From positions 1-64,000 of the forward strand of contig JACOUH010000243.1 in the NCBI GenBank assembly GCA_016177925.1: DNA of 64,000 nucleotides. The letters are read 5' to 3'. This document shows, piece after piece, positions 60,171 through 64,000 of the stretch (positions are counted from its first letter, which is position 1; each line of letters opens with the position of its first letter). The DNA comes from Planctomycetota bacterium (GTDB lineage Bacteria; Planctomycetota; Planctomycetia; Gemmatales; Gemmataceae). A program made the translations under genes and the position numbers. The notes beneath the pieces were generated by a model that did not search any database, was not told the origin of the DNA, and saw only the letters and a list, made by a program, of their open reading frames with translations.

Positions 60171-61856
60171 ATGGCCACGACGGTTCAGCGGGATGCAGCC
60201 ACTTCGACGCGCACCGTGACGGGGGGACATCTCGTGGCCCGTGCGCTGAAGGCCGAGGGCATCGAGGCGATCTTCACGCTGTGCGGCGGGCACATCATGG
60301 ACATCTACGATGGCTGCGTCGACGCCGGTATCCGCATCGTCGACGTGCGCCACGAGCAGGCTGCCGCCCATGCCGCCGACGCCTGGACTCGCCTCACTGG
60401 CGTCCCTGGCTGCGCCGTCGTGACCGCTGGCCCGGGCCTCACCGATACCGTCACGGCCGTTGCCAACGCCTGGCGCGCCCAGACGCCGATGCTCGTCATC
60501 GGCGGCCAGGGACCGCTCGGGCAGGCGCACATGGGATCGCTGCAGGAACTCGATCATGTCGGCCTGCTGCGGCCCATCACCAAATTCGCCACCACTGTTT
60601 ACCACACCGAAAGAATCCCCGAGATCCTCAGCACCGCGTTTCGACAGGCGTACAACGGACGTCCCGGACCTGCCTTCGTCGAGATCCCTGCCGACGTCCT
60701 TTTCAGTCCCGTCGACGAGAATGCCGTCATCGATCCCGGCAAGTACCGCTCAGCCGGCAAAGCCTACGGCGACATCCGCCTCGTCGAGGAAGCGGCCCGT
60801 CTGCTGAGCGTTGCTCAGCGTCCCGCCGTCCTTGCCGGCAGCCAGGTCTGGCACTGCCGCGGCGTCGCCGAATTGCAGAGCCTCGCCGAGTCGCTGTCGC
60901 TGCCCGTCTATCTCAATGGCTCCGCCCGCGGGGCGCTGCCGCCGGGACACCCACTGCTGTTCGTGCGGTCCCGGCGCGAGGCCCTCGCCCGGGCCGACGT
61001 TGTCCTCATCGTCGGCACCCCCTTCGACTTCCGCCTCGGCTACGGTCGCCGCCTCGCTTCCGACGCCAAGATCATCCAGGTCGACCTCGACTACGGCGAA
61101 CTGGGCCACAATCGCGGCGTCGACGTCGCCATCGCCGGCGACGCCGCGGCGGTGCTGGGTCAGCTCGCTGCCGCGGCTCGACCGGTCGCCGGGCAGACGA
61201 AGGCATGGCTTGATCACCTCCGCGCTGCCGAGCAGAAGGCCCTCGACAAGGACCTGCCGTTGATGAACTCCGAGGCAATGCCGATCCACCCGCTGCGGCT
61301 GGCAACAGAAATCAACGACTTCCTGACGTCCGATACGATCTTCATCGGCGATGGCGGCGATGTGGTGACATTCAGCGCCAGCGTGATCCAGACGCGCAAG
61401 CCGGGGCAGTGGCTCGACCCCGGCCCGCTCGGCACGCTCGGTGTCGGCATGCCGTTCGCCATCGCCGCCAAGGTGGCGCGGCCCGACCAGGAAGCGTTCA
61501 TCCTCTTTGGCGACGGAGCATTCGGCCTCAACGGCTTCGAGTTCGACACGGCCCTGCGCTTCAACTTGCCCGTCGTGTCGGTGGTCGGTAACAATGCGGC
61601 GTGGAACCAGATCCGTTATGGACAGGTTTCGCGCTACGGTGAGGCCCGCGGCGACATTGCGAACCTGTTGGCACCGACGCCCTACGACCGTGTCGTCGAG
61701 GCGCTGGGCGGTCATGGCGAGCACGTCACCGAGCCGAAGAAGATCCGTCCGGCCCTCGAGCGCGCCCGCGCCTCGGGCAAGGCATCGTGCGTCAACGTCA
61801 TGATCGACCCCAACGTCTACAGCCCTGGGACGATGAACCAGACCATGTACAAGTAG
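60171..61856 (+). CDS. Thiamine diphosphate enzyme, possibly oxalyl-CoA decarboxylase / 2-hydroxyacyl-CoA lyase-like
   Basis: In this 561-residue protein of the acetolactate synthase superfamily, the Pyr domain (18-185) has the catalytic Glu in VDVRHEQAAAHAADA (near residue 61), the central domain is at 205-340, and the PP domain (375-550) has the ThDP/Mg site GDGAFGLNG with NNAAWN 26 residues later. Acetolactate synthases have a different C-terminal part and no FAD-specific features are clear. The coupled acyl-CoA ligase upstream (11-base gap, GAGGAGCGAGGTC ribosome site) suggests a pair like AAE3 and oxalyl-CoA decarboxylase or HACL1. Formate and CO2 release from oxalate is an inference. 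Confidence 0.8.
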   Translation: MATTVQRDAATSTRTVTGGHLVARALKAEGIEAIFTLCGGHIMDIYDGCVDAGIRIVDVRHEQAAAHAADAWTRLTGVPGCAVVTAGPGLTDTVTAVANAWRAQTPMLVIGGQGPLGQAHMGSLQELDHVGLLRPITKFATTVYHTERIPEILSTAFRQAYNGRPGPAFVEIPADVLFSPVDENAVIDPGKYRSAGKAYGDIRLVEEAARLLSVAQRPAVLAGSQVWHCRGVAELQSLAESLSLPVYLNGSARGALPPGHPLLFVRSRREALARADVVLIVGTPFDFRLGYGRRLASDAKIIQVDLDYGELGHNRGVDVAIAGDAAAVLGQLAAAARPVAGQTKAWLDHLRAAEQKALDKDLPLMNSEAMPIHPLRLATEINDFLTSDTIFIGDGGDVVTFSASVIQTRKPGQWLDPGPLGTLGVGMPFAIAAKVARPDQEAFILFGDGAFGLNGFEFDTALRFNLPVVSVVGNNAAWNQIRYGQVSRYGEARGDIANLLAPTPYDRVVEALGGHGEHVTEPKKIRPALERARASGKASCVNVMIDPNVYSPGTMNQTMYK

Positions 61857-61860
61857 GTCC

Positions 61861-61879
61861 GACAGGCGGCTCGCCTGTC
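61861..61879. repeat. Short palindrome after the ThDP enzyme gene
   Basis: GACAGGCGGCTCGCCTGTC forms an 8-base-pair hairpin with a GCT loop five bases after the stop at 61856. It is similar in layout to family B and may terminate the two-gene operon. Confidence 0.65.
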
Positions 61880-61918
61880 ATGTGTTCCTGGACATCTGTG
61901 CCCGGCGTTCGCGCTGGA

Positions 61919-62824
61919 TCATCGGACGGCGCCGGCGGCCGGGCGTGTCAACGCTTCCAGGGCAGGGCGTACCGCAGCATCCAGCCCCGCGAGTTTGAGG
62001 GCGTGAGAAGCCCAGGTCTGCCACGCGGGGACGGCCAGCGGGTCGAGCTTCCTCGCTGCCGCGAAGGCATGGCAGAGTTGAGAGACCTCTTCTATCCCCA
62101 AAACCGCTGCATCTACTTCGTACAGGGCGAGCGTCAGCGGCTCGGCCGGCAGTCGTTCCAGCGGCAGGTCGGCGTGCAGGCCGCCGGGCTCTTTCCCCGG
62201 TCGCGGCACGGTGAACTGTTCCCGCACGTCCTTCCGATCACCAAGAAGGACACGCAGCAGGACGGGCGTCTGCGCGTTCCCGGGCCGCTCGAGTCGCAGC
62301 AGGGGTGGGGCAGTGCGGAGCAGGACGGCAGAATGACCGGCGGCCTCGAAAGCGAAAGGCTGTTCGGCGCGAAGTCCGGAGGAGGCGGGCGCGAGAAGTG
62401 CGGAGGCGCCGGAGGCGAGCATGCGGCCGAGGCGAGTGGCCGTGTCGCCGGCTCGCTGCCGCACCCGTGTCGCCAGCCGGGCGAGCAGCCGGTCGGCCTG
62501 CAACAAGATCGACAGCCGCTGACAGCGACGGCAAGCGTCGGTCTGGAGGTGGCGGGCGGCGTCGGCATCGTCAACGAGGCCGCGGGCGTGCCAGAACAAA
62601 CGGAGCAGCGATGGGTGCCAGACCTGCCGCCGCGCCTGGGCCTCGGTCTGCCGGCAAACGTCGCATCCCGCTTTGTGCCGCTGCTCGGCGTCGGTCCAGT
62701 CCTCGCGCAGCAAGGCGGTGCGGAAGCGCGGCAACGGCAGGCAGGAGGGAGTCGGCATCGTCGTGGGCTCGGTGTCCTCACTCGCCAGCCCCAGCAGCAA
62801 TCGTGACAACCCGTGCTCGTTCAT
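61919..62824 (-). CDS. Anti-sigma-like zinc-finger protein
   Basis: This 301-residue protein has two zf-HC2-like motifs: HKAGCDVC near residue 50 and a longer H-x4-C-x2-C in HLQTDACRRCQRL near residue 92-104, patterns typical of zinc-dependent anti-sigma factors. The middle is hydrophobic but no clear membrane helix stands out (LGRMLASGASALLAPASS is the best candidate). The C-terminal half is beta-strand rich (VLLRTAPPLLRLERPGN). No sigma gene is adjacent on the minus strand within the window, so the partner, if any, is elsewhere. The TGA/ATG context is weak. Call is tentative. Confidence 0.55.
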   Translation of the reverse strand: MNEHGLSRLLLGLASEDTEPTTMPTPSCLPLPRFRTALLREDWTDAEQRHKAGCDVCRQTEAQARRQVWHPSLLRLFWHARGLVDDADAARHLQTDACRRCQRLSILLQADRLLARLATRVRQRAGDTATRLGRMLASGASALLAPASSGLRAEQPFAFEAAGHSAVLLRTAPPLLRLERPGNAQTPVLLRVLLGDRKDVREQFTVPRPGKEPGGLHADLPLERLPAEPLTLALYEVDAAVLGIEEVSQLCHAFAAARKLDPLAVPAWQTWASHALKLAGLDAAVRPALEALTRPAAGAVR

Positions 62825-62861
62825 CGGCGACCACCTCGTTGGTGAGCGAACAACCTTCGGA

Positions 62862-62948
62862 TTATACCGGCCGCGGTCCGCCTGAAAAATGGTGCGTCTC
62901 TTCCGGCGCGGGAAGGTCCAACTCGAGGCCCTCGGCCTTGCTGCTCAT
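62862..62948 (-). CDS. Possible 28-residue small protein
   Basis: The frame MSSKAEGLELDLPAPEETHH ending in FSGGPRPV has a strong GAGGGGGG ribosome site just before the ATG at 62948 and stops 38 bases before the anti-sigma-like gene. It is acidic in the middle, with no membrane helix. It may be a leader or microprotein of the same transcript. Only comparison with related genomes can tell. Confidence 0.35.
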   Translation of the reverse strand: MSSKAEGLELDLPAPEETHHFSGGPRPV

Positions 62949-63229
62949 GCGTCCCCCCTCTGTGCGAAGTGCCTGGCCGACCGCCAGGAAAGAAACGCCC
63001 CCGGACTACGAAAGATCCAGCGGCGTGGTGATCAGACGGCGGTCGCGGGGGACGTCCGGAACCCCCGCAACGCAATAGTACGCCCGAGGCCCGGACAGAT
63101 TTCACACTCCGTCGGGCAAGTCCTGCGGAGACGCTTCGTGAGGTAGGATCAAGTCCTGAGAATCTGTCAAGAAGATTTTCGCAACTTTTTTCAAACGCTT
63201 CCGAAGGGACCTCCGTCGTAGAGGTGTAA

Positions 63230-64000
63230 ACAGGACGAAGCGACGGTGAGGACGAAACACTTCCCCGTCACACCGGCTCGACTCTCGAGGCCTACAAGGA
63301 CCTCGAGAAACGTGACGTCCCTGTGTTCATCACGGCCGACACGCTGCTGCACCTCTATCACGTCCAGTTCGACGAGACGCTCAAGGACATCGAGGAACGC
63401 GAATTCTACAAGGACATCAGCGCCCTCGCCCGCGCCCTGTTCGATCACGTCGCGGCCGAGAAGCCCTCCGCCGACTGCGCCGACTTCCGTGAGGCCCGCC
63501 GCAAAGCGCTGACCTACCTCGCCGTCGGCCTGAAGGCGCTAGAGCCGCAGGCGAAGCTCCCGGCGGGCGTCGACCACAAGGACATCGAGGTCGTGCGGGA
63601 GAAGATGCAGAAGCACGAGGGCTTCTGGCCCGAGCCCGGCACGGCCGAGCGCGACTGGCCGCTGTTCCGCTACGCCGAAGACTTCTCGCAATATGTCCCA
63701 CGCGGCCACTACACGCGGAGTGACGTCCTCAAGAGATATTTCATCGGCATGATGTGGTTCGGCCGCATGACCTTCCTGATCAAGGGGCATGCCAAGCACG
63801 GTGCCAGCACCCGCGCCCCGGCCCTTGTCGGCGTCGAGGAGTCGGACCAGCAGACGCTCGCCGCCGCGATGCTCACCCGAGCCCTGGAAAAGGCCGAACT
63901 GCCCGACGGACGCAAGGCTGCTGAGGTCTGGGAGCGGATCTACGCCGTCACCAGCTTCTACGTCGGCCTGGCCGATGACCTGGGCCTGCAAGAGTACCGC
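63230..64000 (+). pseudogene. DUF3160 protein, 5'-truncated and running off the window
   Basis: From the stop at 63227-63229 this frame is open to the end of the window (257 codons). The coding character starts near GSTLEAYKDLEKRDVPVFIT, followed by the DUF3160 signature ADTLLHLYHVQFDETLKDIE and REFYKDISALARALFD. DUF3160 proteins are exported, so a signal peptide and about 100 residues should precede this; none is found in any frame here. The bases before it contain TTTTTTCAAACG and then GAGGTGTAAACAGGACGAAG, which looks like another gene's start region. Either the gene is broken or the junction is an assembly artefact. The 3' end lies beyond the window. Confidence 0.65.

Noticed and set aside
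62305-63078. A 257-codon plus-strand frame across the anti-sigma-like gene
   Set aside because: It is Arg/Ala-rich with no structure, while the minus strand has zinc-finger-like motifs.

Overview
The window reads as one continuous GC-rich chromosome segment of a Planctomycete, most likely in or near the Gemmataceae. The evidence is a short N-terminal domain of the TIGR02996 type fused to leucine-rich repeats, a DUF1549/DUF1553 cytochrome protein followed by a Tat-exported DUF1501 protein, a second DUF1501 gene, a partial DUF3160 gene, two large Ser/Thr kinases, many secreted hydrolases with planctomycete-style signal peptides, and dispersed palindromes between genes. No rRNA, tRNA or CRISPR array was recognised.

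Layout. 1-10.6 kb: a VOC-fold protein, an LRR protein, a broken secreted protein, a broken cytochrome P450, a UvrD-type helicase with an embedded DEDDh exonuclease, an IS3-type transposase remnant, and a PIN toxin with two tandem antitoxin-like genes. 10.7-17.4 kb: a zinc-type dehydrogenase, a Cys-rich secreted protein, an unknown 644-residue protein, an MFS transporter and a class V aminotransferase. 17.6-26.2 kb: a tandem alpha/beta-hydrolase gene split by a frameshift at a run of ten G, the DUF1549/1553 gene, a two-gene insert (small protein plus retropepsin-like protein), DUF1501 and a sigma factor. 26.4-38.3 kb: a respiratory cluster of cytochrome oxidase subunits II, I and III, a duplicated-module membrane protein, a cytochrome c, a Rieske protein, a cytochrome b fused to cytochrome c, a CtaG/ferredoxin fusion and a FixH-like/DUF1080 reading frame. 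38.4-50.7 kb: a NUDIX-like gene with a membrane partner, a sigma-54 activator, a CE15-type esterase, DUF1501, an HSL-type hydrolase, an Rpn-type nuclease and a DUF885 peptidase-like protein. 50.7-64 kb: hicAB, an amidohydrolase, two tandem kinase plus small beta-protein pairs, a zinc-ribbon gene, an acyl-CoA ligase with a ThDP enzyme (possible oxalate route), an anti-sigma-like protein and a 5'-truncated DUF3160 gene.

How it fits together. The 26.4-37.4 kb block would encode a complex III-like module and a caa3-type oxidase plus assembly factors, so electrons could pass from quinol through Rieske/cytochrome b and several tethered c hemes to oxygen. Nearly every junction in that block carries a palindromic or half-palindromic repeat, and one such palindrome is translated as the linker between CtaG and a 4Fe-4S membrane protein. 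Four genes (2.6-5.1 kb, 5.2-6.6 kb, 17.6-20.0 kb, 31.4-32.3 kb) are broken by frame changes. Two of these fall exactly on G runs and may be sequencing errors. The strongest candidates for an undescribed system are the duplicated kinase/beta-protein modules at 53.0-58.0 kb and the helicase-exonuclease at 6.6-9.2 kb.
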